The notes under the pieces were generated by a model. The model did no database searches. It was not told the DNA's origin and was given only the letters and a program-made list of their open reading frames with translations. Made by a program: the position numbers and the translations under genes. Shown piece after piece: positions 1 through 7,136 of a DNA stretch of 64,000 nt; positions within the stretch are counted from its first letter, which is position 1, and each line of letters begins with the position of its first letter. The DNA comes from Streptomyces sp. NBC_01429 (GTDB lineage Bacteria > Actinomycetota > Actinomycetes > Streptomycetales > Streptomycetaceae), in assembly GCF_036231945.1 (NCBI RefSeq), contig NZ_CP109599.1, positions 7,529,501 to 7,593,500 of the forward strand, read 5' to 3'.

Positions 1-240
1 CTCGACCCCGAACTGGTCGGTGAGGTGCTGTCGGTCGTACGGGATCTCAAGGCCGAGGGGATGACGATGGTGCTGGCCACCCACGAGATGGGCTTCGCCC
101 GCGAGGTGGCCGACCAGGTGTGCTTCCTGGACGGCGGAGTGGTGCTGGAACGCGGCACGGCCCAGCAGGTCTTCGGCGATCCGCGGCAGGAACGTACGAA
201 GCGGTTCCTGCGGCGGATCGTCGAAGCGGGCCGGCTCTGA
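1..240 (+). CDS. Amino-acid ABC transporter ATP-binding protein, C-terminal fragment
   Basis: The last 79 codons of an ABC ATPase; the start lies left of the window. The frame opens with LDPELV, the D-loop that follows Walker B, and then shows the switch histidine in LATHEMGFAREVAD. The HEMGFAREVAD wording is typical of the polar-amino-acid (GlnQ/HisP) class, which powers uptake of glutamine, glutamate, histidine or arginine with a binding protein and membrane subunits presumably encoded upstream. The stop at 238-240 lies 18 bp from the stop of the convergent P450 gene. The fold assignment is secure; the substrate is not determinable from this fragment. Confidence 0.85.
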   Translation, partial: LDPELVGEVLSVVRDLKAEGMTMVLATHEMGFAREVADQVCFLDGGVVLERGTAQQVFGDPRQERTKRFLRRIVEAGRL

Positions 241-258
241 GCGGCCGGCCGTCGGCCG

Positions 259-1518
259 TCAGTCCCCGGACCCCAGCCGCACCGGCAGCGTCGCCGTGCT
301 GTTGGAGAACAGCGAGGGCACCGGGATCAGTGTGTCCGGGTCCACGGCGAGCGCGAGTTCCGGATAGCGCGCGAACACGGCGGGCAGCGCCACCGTCGCC
401 TCCAGCCGCGCCAGCGGCGCGCCGAGGCAGAAGTGCGCGCCGTGGCCGAACGCCAGGTGTTTGCGCTGCTCCCGGGTGAGGTCGAACCGGTCGGCGTCCG
501 CGCCGTGCTGGGCCGTGTCACGCCCCACCGCGCTGTACGGGGCCATGATGGCCTCGCCCTTGGGGATGCGCACACCGGCGATCTCCACATCCTCCAGGGG
601 ATACCGGAAGGGGAAGTTCCCGATCGGCGCGTCCCAGCGCAGGGTCTCCTCCACCACATTCGCCCAGACCCGCTCGTCTCCCCGCTCCGCGAGGCCGCGC
701 TGCTCGGGGTGGGTGAGCAGGGCGCGCACCGCGTTGGTGATCAGGCTGAGCGTGGTCTCCTGCCCCGCCGAGAGCATCACCAGCAGCGTACCCACCAGCT
801 CCTCCTCGCTCAGCGATTCGGGGTCGGCGTCCCGGGCGGCGACGAGCGCGCTGGTCAGATCGTCGCCCGGCTCCGCGCGGCGCGTCCCGACCACCCGCGC
901 CAGCAGCTGGTACTGCTCGATCTGACTGGCGGTCACCTCCTCGGGCGGCAGATCCGAGCGGAAGATGTTGTCCATCAACTCCTTCAGCCGCGGGCGCTCG
1001 TGCTCCGGCACCCCGAACAGCTCGCAGATGACCCGCATCGGCACCGGATGCGCGAAGTGCTGGCGCAGATCGACACTGCCGTCGGCACCGGCGTACGAGG
1101 GGAGCGCGTCCAGCAGCTCCGTCACGATCGCCTCGATCCTCGGCCGCAGCTCCTCGACCCGGCGCGGGGTGAAGGTCTGCGTCACGAGCTTGCGCAGCCG
1201 CCGGTGTTCCGAGCCGTCGGCGGTGACCATGTTGGTGACCTTCACCATGCCGATCAGCGGCCAGCCGTCGGATATCTCGCCGCGCAGGATGGCGTTCCAG
1301 TTGCGCCAGTCCTTGCTGAAGCGCGGATCGGACACCAGCTCGGCCAGCAGGGCGTGATCCGTCACCGACCAGGCCATGACGTCCCCGGGCAGCCGCACCC
1401 GCACCACCGGTCCGGCCTCCCGCAGCCGGGCCGCCTCGCCGTGGTGGTCGGAGCCGTGCGGATCGAGCGTGACGACGGGTATTCGCTGATCGGCGGAGGG
1501 AGCCGGGTATGAGGTCAT
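259..1518 (-). CDS. Cytochrome P450, CYP154-like, last gene of the conservon
   Basis: A 419-aa cytochrome P450 with every canonical landmark: the I-helix oxygen-activation motif AGQETT at 251-256, the K-helix ETLR at 291-294, and the haem loop FGHGAHFCLG at 357-366 with Cys364 as thiolate ligand. It has no membrane anchor, so it is a soluble bacterial class I enzyme needing ferredoxin and reductase from elsewhere. The ATG at 1518 follows GGAG at a good distance. It sits 34 bp downstream of a second, degenerate P450, giving the CYP157-CYP154 pair known from some Streptomyces conservons. The substrate is unknown; family placement rests on sequence look and context. Confidence 0.9.
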   Translation of the reverse strand: MTSYPAPSADQRIPVVTLDPHGSDHHGEAARLREAGPVVRVRLPGDVMAWSVTDHALLAELVSDPRFSKDWRNWNAILRGEISDGWPLIGMVKVTNMVTADGSEHRRLRKLVTQTFTPRRVEELRPRIEAIVTELLDALPSYAGADGSVDLRQHFAHPVPMRVICELFGVPEHERPRLKELMDNIFRSDLPPEEVTASQIEQYQLLARVVGTRRAEPGDDLTSALVAARDADPESLSEEELVGTLLVMLSAGQETTLSLITNAVRALLTHPEQRGLAERGDERVWANVVEETLRWDAPIGNFPFRYPLEDVEIAGVRIPKGEAIMAPYSAVGRDTAQHGADADRFDLTREQRKHLAFGHGAHFCLGAPLARLEATVALPAVFARYPELALAVDPDTLIPVPSLFSNSTATLPVRLGSGD

Positions 1519-1552
1519 CTGCGTCTCCGGAGGACGGGGCGGAAGGAGGAAT

Positions 1553-2857
1553 TCACTGCGTACGGCCGTCTGCCCGGGCCCCCACCGCGGAGAACTCCAC
1601 GGGCAGGGAGACCGGGACCCTGGTCCACGGCGAGGGACGCCAGGTCACGTCCCGCGCCGGGATCGACAGCCGCATGTCGGGCAGCAGGTGCAGCGCGGTG
1701 TTCACCGCCGTACGGGTGATCAGCCGCGCGGGCACCTGCGCGGGACAGACATGGGGACCGGACGAGAAGGCCAGATGGGCGCGGTTGCCGGAGTCGCCGA
1801 CACCGCCCGTGCTCTCGTCGGGACGGATCGCCGGATCGTCGTTGGCGGCGGCGATCCCCAGGATCAGCACATCGCCGCGCCGGATCGGCCGGCCGCCCAG
1901 CTCGGTGTCGCGCAGCGCGTACCTGGCCGGCATGTTGTTCATCGGCGGATCGCGCCACAGCGCCTCGTCGAGGGCGTCGTCCACACCGAGCCTGCCGCCG
2001 TGCAGCCGGGCGGCGAAGCGCGGATCGGTGAGCATCAGCCGCAGGGTGTGCGAGATCCACGCCGTGACCGTCTCGTTCCCCGCGGAGATCATCACCACCA
2101 TCGACTGGAGGCGCTCCGCCTCGTTGCCCAGGTTGGCGTGGTGGAGGAACGCCGTCGTCAGATCGTCGGTGGGGTCGCGCTGCCGCTCGCGCAGCGTGTC
2201 GACGAGGATCTCCTCGAAGTGCCGGTTGCCGGCCTGCGAGTCGTCCGCGCTGCCGAACAGCGCGATGAGCGCGCTCAGCAGCTCCTGACCCTCCGTGCTG
2301 TCCAGCCCGAACAGCGAAGCGATCGAGAGCATCGGCACGATCGTCGCGTACTCGTTCACCAGATCGGCCCGGCCGCGCCGGGAGAACTCCGCGATCAGCT
2401 CCGCGCACACCGCCTCGACCTGCCGGCGCGTCCTGCGCTGGTCGATGTGCGCGACGCCCTCGTCCAGCGGCTGGCGCAGCCGGCGGTGCTCGGGACCGTC
2501 GGCGCCGATGACGTTGGCACGCCACGCCATCATGGGCAGCAGCCCCGAACGCGGCGAGACCACACCGTCGTTGAGATCGCGCCAGTTGCGGGCGTCACGC
2601 GAATAGGTCTGCTCCTGGCGGGTGATCGTCAGCAGCTCCCGGTAGCCCATCACGAGCCAGGCGGGCACCCCGGGTTCCAGCTCGACCCTGGCGACATTGC
2701 CCCACTGCTCGCGCAGCCGCCGGTAGACCTCCCGGGGATCGGACGAGCCGGTCGCCGAGGAGAGCGGGAGCAGCCCCGCCGTACCGCCGGCGTGCGCGGG
2801 GCACCCGGGCGGCGGGGAGACGTCGGGGACGGCGGAGGAGGCGGCGGGCCGGGTCAT
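1553..2857 (-). CDS. cvnE: Cytochrome P450, CYP157-like, lacking the ExxR arginine
   Basis: A 434-aa P450 starting at the ATG whose A is shared with the stop codon of the GTPase gene (TGATG), so it is translationally coupled. The I-helix AGNET at 259-263 and haem Cys371 are present, but two near-invariant features are altered. The K-helix reads EALW at 298-301, so the ExxR arginine is Trp301. The haem loop is FSSGPHVCPA, with Ala where CxG has Gly. Loss of the ExxR arginine is the published hallmark of the CYP157 family, whose members sit in conservons. Monooxygenase activity is therefore uncertain, and a role tied to the Cvn GTPase complex is an inference from the operon. Confidence 0.88.
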   Translation of the reverse strand: MTRPAASSAVPDVSPPPGCPAHAGGTAGLLPLSSATGSSDPREVYRRLREQWGNVARVELEPGVPAWLVMGYRELLTITRQEQTYSRDARNWRDLNDGVVSPRSGLLPMMAWRANVIGADGPEHRRLRQPLDEGVAHIDQRRTRRQVEAVCAELIAEFSRRGRADLVNEYATIVPMLSIASLFGLDSTEGQELLSALIALFGSADDSQAGNRHFEEILVDTLRERQRDPTDDLTTAFLHHANLGNEAERLQSMVVMISAGNETVTAWISHTLRLMLTDPRFAARLHGGRLGVDDALDEALWRDPPMNNMPARYALRDTELGGRPIRRGDVLILGIAAANDDPAIRPDESTGGVGDSGNRAHLAFSSGPHVCPAQVPARLITRTAVNTALHLLPDMRLSIPARDVTWRPSPWTRVPVSLPVEFSAVGARADGRTQ

Positions 2858-3462
2858 CAGGCGGTCTCCTTGATCCGTACCTCGTCGGCGGTGGACACGT
2901 ACTCGACGAGACTGATCAGCGCGTCCACCGACGGGCCGCGCTCCCGCGCGTCGCACATCACCACCGGCGTTCGCGGCAACAGGTCCAGCGCGCCGCGCAG
3001 TTCGTCGGCGGTGTACTCCTCGCTGTCCGGGAACTGGTTGACCGTCACCGCGAACGGCAGTCCGCGCAGCTCCAGTTGGGCCAGCACGTCGAAGCTGTCC
3101 TCCAGCCTGCGGGTGTCCACGATCACCAGGACACCGAGGGCGCCCTCGGCCAGCCCGTCCCACAGGTCCCAGAACCGCCGCTGGCCCGGGGCGCCGAACA
3201 GATAGAGCACCAGCCGGGAGTTGAGTGTGATCCGGCCGAAGTCCATGGCGACGGTGGTGGTCTTCTTGGTGTCCATTCCCGCCAGATCGTCCACACCGAC
3301 ACTCGCCTCGGTCATCACCTCCTCGGTCCGCAGCGGTTCGATCTCGCTCACGGACCCGACCAGCGTGGTCTTCCCCACGCCGAAGGCGCCCACGACGAGG
3401 ATCTTGACGGCCTGCTGGACCGTGTCGGGCAGATAGCGGTCAGCGGAGCCGACGGAGACCAT
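2857..3462 (-). CDS. cvnD: CvnD, Ras-like GTPase of the conservon
   Basis: A 201-aa small GTP-binding protein. The P-loop GAFGVGKT is at 25-32, a TTTVAMDFG switch at about 68-76 and GAPGQ at 90-94 where Ras-type GTPases have DxxGQ. The base-specificity loop appears as VNQF instead of NKxD. These traits are typical of conservon GTPases, which resemble MglA/Arf-type proteins and pair with a roadblock-domain partner. The ATG at 3462 was chosen because AGGAGG lies just upstream; an upstream in-frame start would extend further into cvnC. The gene overlaps the 3' end of cvnC by 23 bp and shares one base with the downstream P450. It is probably a switch in a membrane-proximal signalling complex. Confidence 0.92.
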   Translation of the reverse strand: MVSVGSADRYLPDTVQQAVKILVVGAFGVGKTTLVGSVSEIEPLRTEEVMTEASVGVDDLAGMDTKKTTTVAMDFGRITLNSRLVLYLFGAPGQRRFWDLWDGLAEGALGVLVIVDTRRLEDSFDVLAQLELRGLPFAVTVNQFPDSEEYTADELRGALDLLPRTPVVMCDARERGPSVDALISLVEYVSTADEVRIKETA

Positions 3463-3805
3463 CGAGTACCTCCTGGAGCAGTTGCGATTCGGGCAGAACG
3501 GCCTGGGGGACACCGGAACGGGCGGACAGATGGCCGCTGTCGACGAGATCGGACGCCAGCACCTTCACCAGGCTGACCGGCAGTTCCAGATGGGCCGCCG
3601 CCTCCACCAGGGACAGCAGCCGCTCGCACATCCGGACCAGGGCGCGCTCCTCCCGCGTGGCCGAGACCGGCAGTTCACGCGGGGGATCGGCGGCGACGAG
3701 CAGGGTCTCGACGCCGACCGTGTTGCGCGTGGGCCTGGAACGCCCCCTGGTGATCACATACGGCCGTAACGCGCCGGCCGCGTAGTCGCCCTCCGGGCCA
3801 CTCAC
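3440..3805 (-). CDS. cvnC: CvnC, DUF742 protein of the conservon
   Basis: A 121-aa DUF742 protein: the N-terminal LRPYVITRGRSRPT stretch and the central EERALVRMCERLLSLVEAAAHLELPVSLVKVLASDLV-like helical part resemble a winged-helix fold. It starts at a GTG that overlaps the cvnB stop (GTGA) and ends inside cvnD, so cvnB, cvnC and cvnD should be made together. DUF742 proteins occur almost only in cvn operons, where they are the third component between the roadblock protein and the GTPase. Their biochemical function is not established; a DNA-binding or adaptor role is only suggested by the fold. Confidence 0.9.
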   Translation of the reverse strand: MSGPEGDYAAGALRPYVITRGRSRPTRNTVGVETLLVAADPPRELPVSATREERALVRMCERLLSLVEAAAHLELPVSLVKVLASDLVDSGHLSARSGVPQAVLPESQLLQEVLDGLRRLR

Positions 3806-4212
3806 CGAGCGGCCTCCTGCCGGGGCGGGCTGCTCAGATTCCCGGCGCCGATCTTCATGACCTGCGCCTGCATCTGCCGGGCGACCAGCTTCGGGTCGAC
3901 CACGGGCCCGGTCACCACCGCGAGATGCGCGCCGTTGGCGCTGCGCATGAAGAGGAACCCGCCGTTGAACTCCACCATCTGCTGGTGCACGGCGCCGCCG
4001 TCCTCGCCGAACTCCTTGCCCAGGCTGCGGGCGAGGGACTGGAGCCCGGAACAGTTCGCGGACAGCCGGTCGGCCGAGTCCCGGTCCATCCCCTCGGAGC
4101 TGGCCAGCAGCAGCCCGTCGGCGCTGAACACGATGGCCTCTCTGACGCCGGGGACGGCGGCGACCTCGGCGATCATCCAGCCGCGCTGCTCGGGGTTCTC
4201 CACGTAACTCAT
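3802..4212 (-). CDS. cvnB: CvnB, roadblock/LC7-domain protein of the conservon
   Basis: A 136-aa Roadblock/LC7 protein with the typical beginning (AEVAAVPGVREAIVFSADGLLLASS) and the LFMRSANGAHLAVVTGP strand. Such proteins dimerise and act as GTPase-activating or co-regulator partners of MglA-like GTPases, here CvnD. The ATG at 4212 is used; a GTG at 4218 is an equal candidate because an AAGGA stands 5 nt before it and only 11 nt before the ATG. The gene begins directly after the cvnA stop and overlaps cvnC by 4 bp, so the whole block is one tightly coupled operon. Confidence 0.9.
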   Translation of the reverse strand: MSYVENPEQRGWMIAEVAAVPGVREAIVFSADGLLLASSEGMDRDSADRLSANCSGLQSLARSLGKEFGEDGGAVHQQMVEFNGGFLFMRSANGAHLAVVTGPVVDPKLVARQMQAQVMKIGAGNLSSPPRQEAAR

Positions 4213-4219
4213 GCTCACG

Positions 4220-5887
4220 TCAGTCCTTCCGGGGTTCTGTGGTGGGGGAGGAAGGGCCCTGCCGGCCCTCGTGCGGATCGGAACCGGACGGCGGGTCGGC
4301 CCGGCCGCCCTCGAAGAACTGCTCCATCCAGTCACCGGCCTGTTCCGGTGTGCCCGGCGGGGTGACGGCGGTGGGGGCCGCCTCCACCGCGGGTGCGTAC
4401 TCGTCGCGCCGGGACCGGCGCTGGGGCAGCCGGCGCCCGGTCCGCTCCCGGGGCTGCTCCGGCAGGACCGTTTCGCCTGCGGAACCGGCAGCGGAACCTG
4501 CACCGGAATCGCCGGTGGAGACCGGCGCGGGCGGCGCGGGCGGCGCGGGCGCGGCCGGTGCCGCAGGGGCCTCCGGTACGACCGGGGTGGCCGGTGACGG
4601 CGGTACGGCGGGTGCGGGAGGCGCGGGCGTGGCCGCCCTGTCCGGGGCGGGCGCGGGCTGAGGCACCCGGGACGCCTGCGGCAGCGGGGGTACGGGAGGC
4701 GACTGCACCGCGCTGCCCGCGGGCGCCAGCGTCTCCAGCGCCACCGTGGGCACCAGCACCACCGCGCGGACCCCGCCGTACGGCGAGGGGCCCAGGTCCA
4801 CCTGGAAGCCGTGCCGGTCCGCGAACCGTCCCACCACCGCGAAGCCCGTCTGCGGGATCTCGCCGACCTCGCCGACCCCGAGCAGCCGGCACCCGGAGGC
4901 GATCTGGCGCGCCTCGGACAGCCGGTACTCGTCCATGCCGAGACCGCCGTCGTCCACCTCGATGACCGCGCCGCGCTGAACCGTACGCACCGTCACCGGC
5001 ACGCCCGTACGCGGCGGCGAGTACTCCGTGGCGTTGGCGAGCAGTTCTGCCAGCAGATGGATCAGCGGCTCGACGACCGACGGCGTGACCCCGACATCCG
5101 GGTCGCCGGTCACCTCGACGCGCTTGTACCCCACGATCCGGCCCGACGCCGCCCGTACCACGTCCACCATCGCCAGCGGCTTCTGCCACTGCTGTCCCGG
5201 CCATTCGCCGCAGAGCACCTTGAGGCTCTGCGCGTGCCGGGCCTGCTGGGTGGCCGCGTGGTCGATCTGCATGGTGGTCTCCAGCAGATCGGAGTCGCCG
5301 GGGTAGCGGTCGGCGAGCCCGGTCACGGCCGCCTGGATCCGGTGCGCCGAGGTCTGTACCCGGCTCGCCAGCTCCACCATCGCCAGCCGCTGCGACTCCT
5401 CGCGGTGCTCGACCGCCTCGGAGACCTCGGCCAGCAGCCGGTCGAACCACTCGGTGACCGCCGGCCCCGCGCCCTCGGCGGCGCGCGGCGGATCCGGGAT
5501 CTCCGCCCCGGCCAGGGCGGCCGGAAGCCGCTCCTTGACGAGGTGTTCGACCTCCTCGCGCACCTGGTCGGACTGGAGCGAGATCCGCTGCTCGACATGG
5601 GAGCGCCAGCCGGTGTCGCGCCGGACGGTCTCCGCCTCCCGCTCCGCCAGCCGGCCGCGCAGCTCGACCGCCTCGGCCTCGGCGCGCCGGTGCCGGCCGC
5701 GCAGCCTGACCAGCGCGAGAAGCAGTACGAGCCCGAGCACGCCGTATGCGACGGCTGCGCCAGTGCCGTTCGCGTGTGCGATGTCCGCCACCGGTATGGC
5801 GAAGGCCGCCAGGGTCAGGGCGAGGATCGGCAGCCACGGGGGCTGCGACCTGGGGGAGCGGGAAGAGGGCGCGGGGGAGCGTGCCAT
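4220..5887 (-). CDS. cvnA: CvnA, membrane sensor with histidine-kinase-type ATPase domain
   Basis: A 555-aa protein with two N-terminal membrane segments (about 18-37 and 44-62) separated by a very short external loop. A charged helical region follows, then a DHAATQQARHAQSL element around 209-222 resembling the H-box of nitrate-type kinases, and a HATPase_c domain with N-box Asn285 (ELLANATEYSPP) and G1 box DDGGLGM at 312-318. The final 170 residues are a Pro/Ala-rich, probably disordered tail. CvnA proteins head conservons and are thought to recruit the roadblock protein and GTPase to the membrane. Autophosphorylation has not been general for the family. It is the first gene of the operon. 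Confidence 0.9.
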   Translation of the reverse strand: MARSPAPSSRSPRSQPPWLPILALTLAAFAIPVADIAHANGTGAAVAYGVLGLVLLLALVRLRGRHRRAEAEAVELRGRLAEREAETVRRDTGWRSHVEQRISLQSDQVREEVEHLVKERLPAALAGAEIPDPPRAAEGAGPAVTEWFDRLLAEVSEAVEHREESQRLAMVELASRVQTSAHRIQAAVTGLADRYPGDSDLLETTMQIDHAATQQARHAQSLKVLCGEWPGQQWQKPLAMVDVVRAASGRIVGYKRVEVTGDPDVGVTPSVVEPLIHLLAELLANATEYSPPRTGVPVTVRTVQRGAVIEVDDGGLGMDEYRLSEARQIASGCRLLGVGEVGEIPQTGFAVVGRFADRHGFQVDLGPSPYGGVRAVVLVPTVALETLAPAGSAVQSPPVPPLPQASRVPQPAPAPDRAATPAPPAPAVPPSPATPVVPEAPAAPAAPAPPAPPAPVSTGDSGAGSAAGSAGETVLPEQPRERTGRRLPQRRSRRDEYAPAVEAAPTAVTPPGTPEQAGDWMEQFFEGGRADPPSGSDPHEGRQGPSSPTTEPRKD

Positions 5888-6231
5888 GGAGAACCTTCGA
5901 GTTGGCTGAAAAACGCGGTCAGGCTGAACCTCACCCGGCAGGAGTCACGGGGAGCGGAGTCGGTGCCTGGCCGGTATGACCGCCGAACGCGGAGACGGCA
6001 GGCGGTGGACGCCTGCGGTGCCACTGCGGCCACGCGACTTGATCATGGATGAACTACCTCTTCACCAGACGTTGTTGGGGGATCGTATCTCCGCCGCCGC
6101 TGTCCTGAAGTCGTATACCGGCCATGGATGGCCGGGACGCGCCGCCGTGACGGTCGGTGCCGCTCCGGCTCCGTCCGGTGTCGGGCCGCCGTCACATGCC
6201 AACGGCATGCTGGTGAGGAGGGGGTGTGGAG
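5888..6231. other. Intergenic region upstream of the conservon
   Basis: A 344-bp gap between the end of the VOC gene and the start of cvnA, both leftward, so it should hold the conservon promoter. Two short perfect inverted repeats are visible: an 8-bp arm repeat with a 2-nt spacer at 6117-6134 (CCGGCCAT / ATGGCCGG) and a 6-bp arm repeat at 6195-6209 (CATGCC / GGCATG). The latter lies just past the VOC stop and could be part of its terminator. A rightward 89-codon open frame here lacks a convincing ribosome site and was not called. Confidence 0.4.
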
Positions 6232-7005
6232 TCAGGGCGTGGTAACGGTGAACAGACCGCCGTCCGGGTCGCGGAGTGTGGCCTCCTGGCCCGGGCCCGA
6301 GTCGGAGGGCGACGCCACCACGACGCCCCCGGAAGCCGCCGCCGCGCCCGCGGCGACATTCACGTCCGCAACGTGGAAGTGCACATGCCAGCGCGGCCTG
6401 ACCTGCGGGTCGGGCGCGCTCTCCACCGCGCCGCCGCGCAGCGCGGCGACCACGTGCGTACCGTCGCGCACCACCACCTGGTCGTCCTCGTACCGCACTT
6501 CGCAGCTGTTCCTCTCGCCCGAACCCCAGCCGAGGACCTCGCCGTAGAAGATGGCCGCGCCGAACGCGTCCCTGGTGCGCAGTTCCAGCCGGGCGGGCCC
6601 GGCGCCCCGTCCCACCGACCAGCCGGCGATCGTCCGGCCCTCCCAGAAGCCGAACACCGCGCCGTCCGGGTCGGCGGCGAGCGTCGCGCGGCCCGTGCTC
6701 ATGGCGAGCGGCCCCACGGCGACGGTGGCGCCGCGCTCCCGGATGCGCGCGGCCGTCGCGTCCGCGTCGGTGACGGCGAAGTACGGGGTCCAGGCGACCG
6801 CGGCCTGGAGGCTGGGCGCGAGGGCCCCGATGCCCGCGACCGGCGAGCGGCCCGCCAGCGCGACGGAGAAGTCCTCGCCCAGCGCCGTGGGCCGGTAGGT
6901 CCAGCCGAGGACGGCCGCGTAGAACGACTGGGACGCCCGCAGGTCCCGGGCCATCAGGCTCACCCAGCACGGGGCCCCGTATACGGCATGAGGTGACGCC
7001 GCCAT
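6232..7005 (-). CDS. Two-domain VOC (glyoxalase/bleomycin-resistance fold) protein
   Basis: A 257-aa protein made of two consecutive vicinal-oxygen-chelate units: the first begins near residue 10 (CWVSLMARDLRASQSFYAAV), the second near 130 (ARLELRTRDAFGAAIFYGEV). Each shows the betaalphabetabetabeta pattern and a DPDG-type turn. The family covers metal-dependent dioxygenases, glyoxalases and metal-free binding proteins such as bleomycin sequestrators; nothing here fixes the substrate. The ATG at 7005 was chosen at the start of homology; an in-frame opening extends upstream to 7140 but would run into the GH15 gene end and looks non-coding. Confidence 0.8.
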   Translation of the reverse strand: MAASPHAVYGAPCWVSLMARDLRASQSFYAAVLGWTYRPTALGEDFSVALAGRSPVAGIGALAPSLQAAVAWTPYFAVTDADATAARIRERGATVAVGPLAMSTGRATLAADPDGAVFGFWEGRTIAGWSVGRGAGPARLELRTRDAFGAAIFYGEVLGWGSGERNSCEVRYEDDQVVVRDGTHVVAALRGGAVESAPDPQVRPRWHVHFHVADVNVAAGAAAASGGVVVASPSDSGPGQEATLRDPDGGLFTVTTP

Positions 7006-7136
7006 GACTCTCGTCCACTCCGTTCTCACCGGTGGGGGACGCGCCCGGCGGGCCGGTCCCGGTAGCCATGCTTCACCCCCGGATGCCGCCGCGCATGTCG
7101 GCACGCGCGAGTGGCTTCCCTCCTCATCCCATCGCG

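Noticed and set aside
5976..6245. Rightward 89-codon frame upstream of the conservon
   Set aside because: No ribosome site, unconvincing composition, and it overlaps the end of the VOC gene on the other strand.
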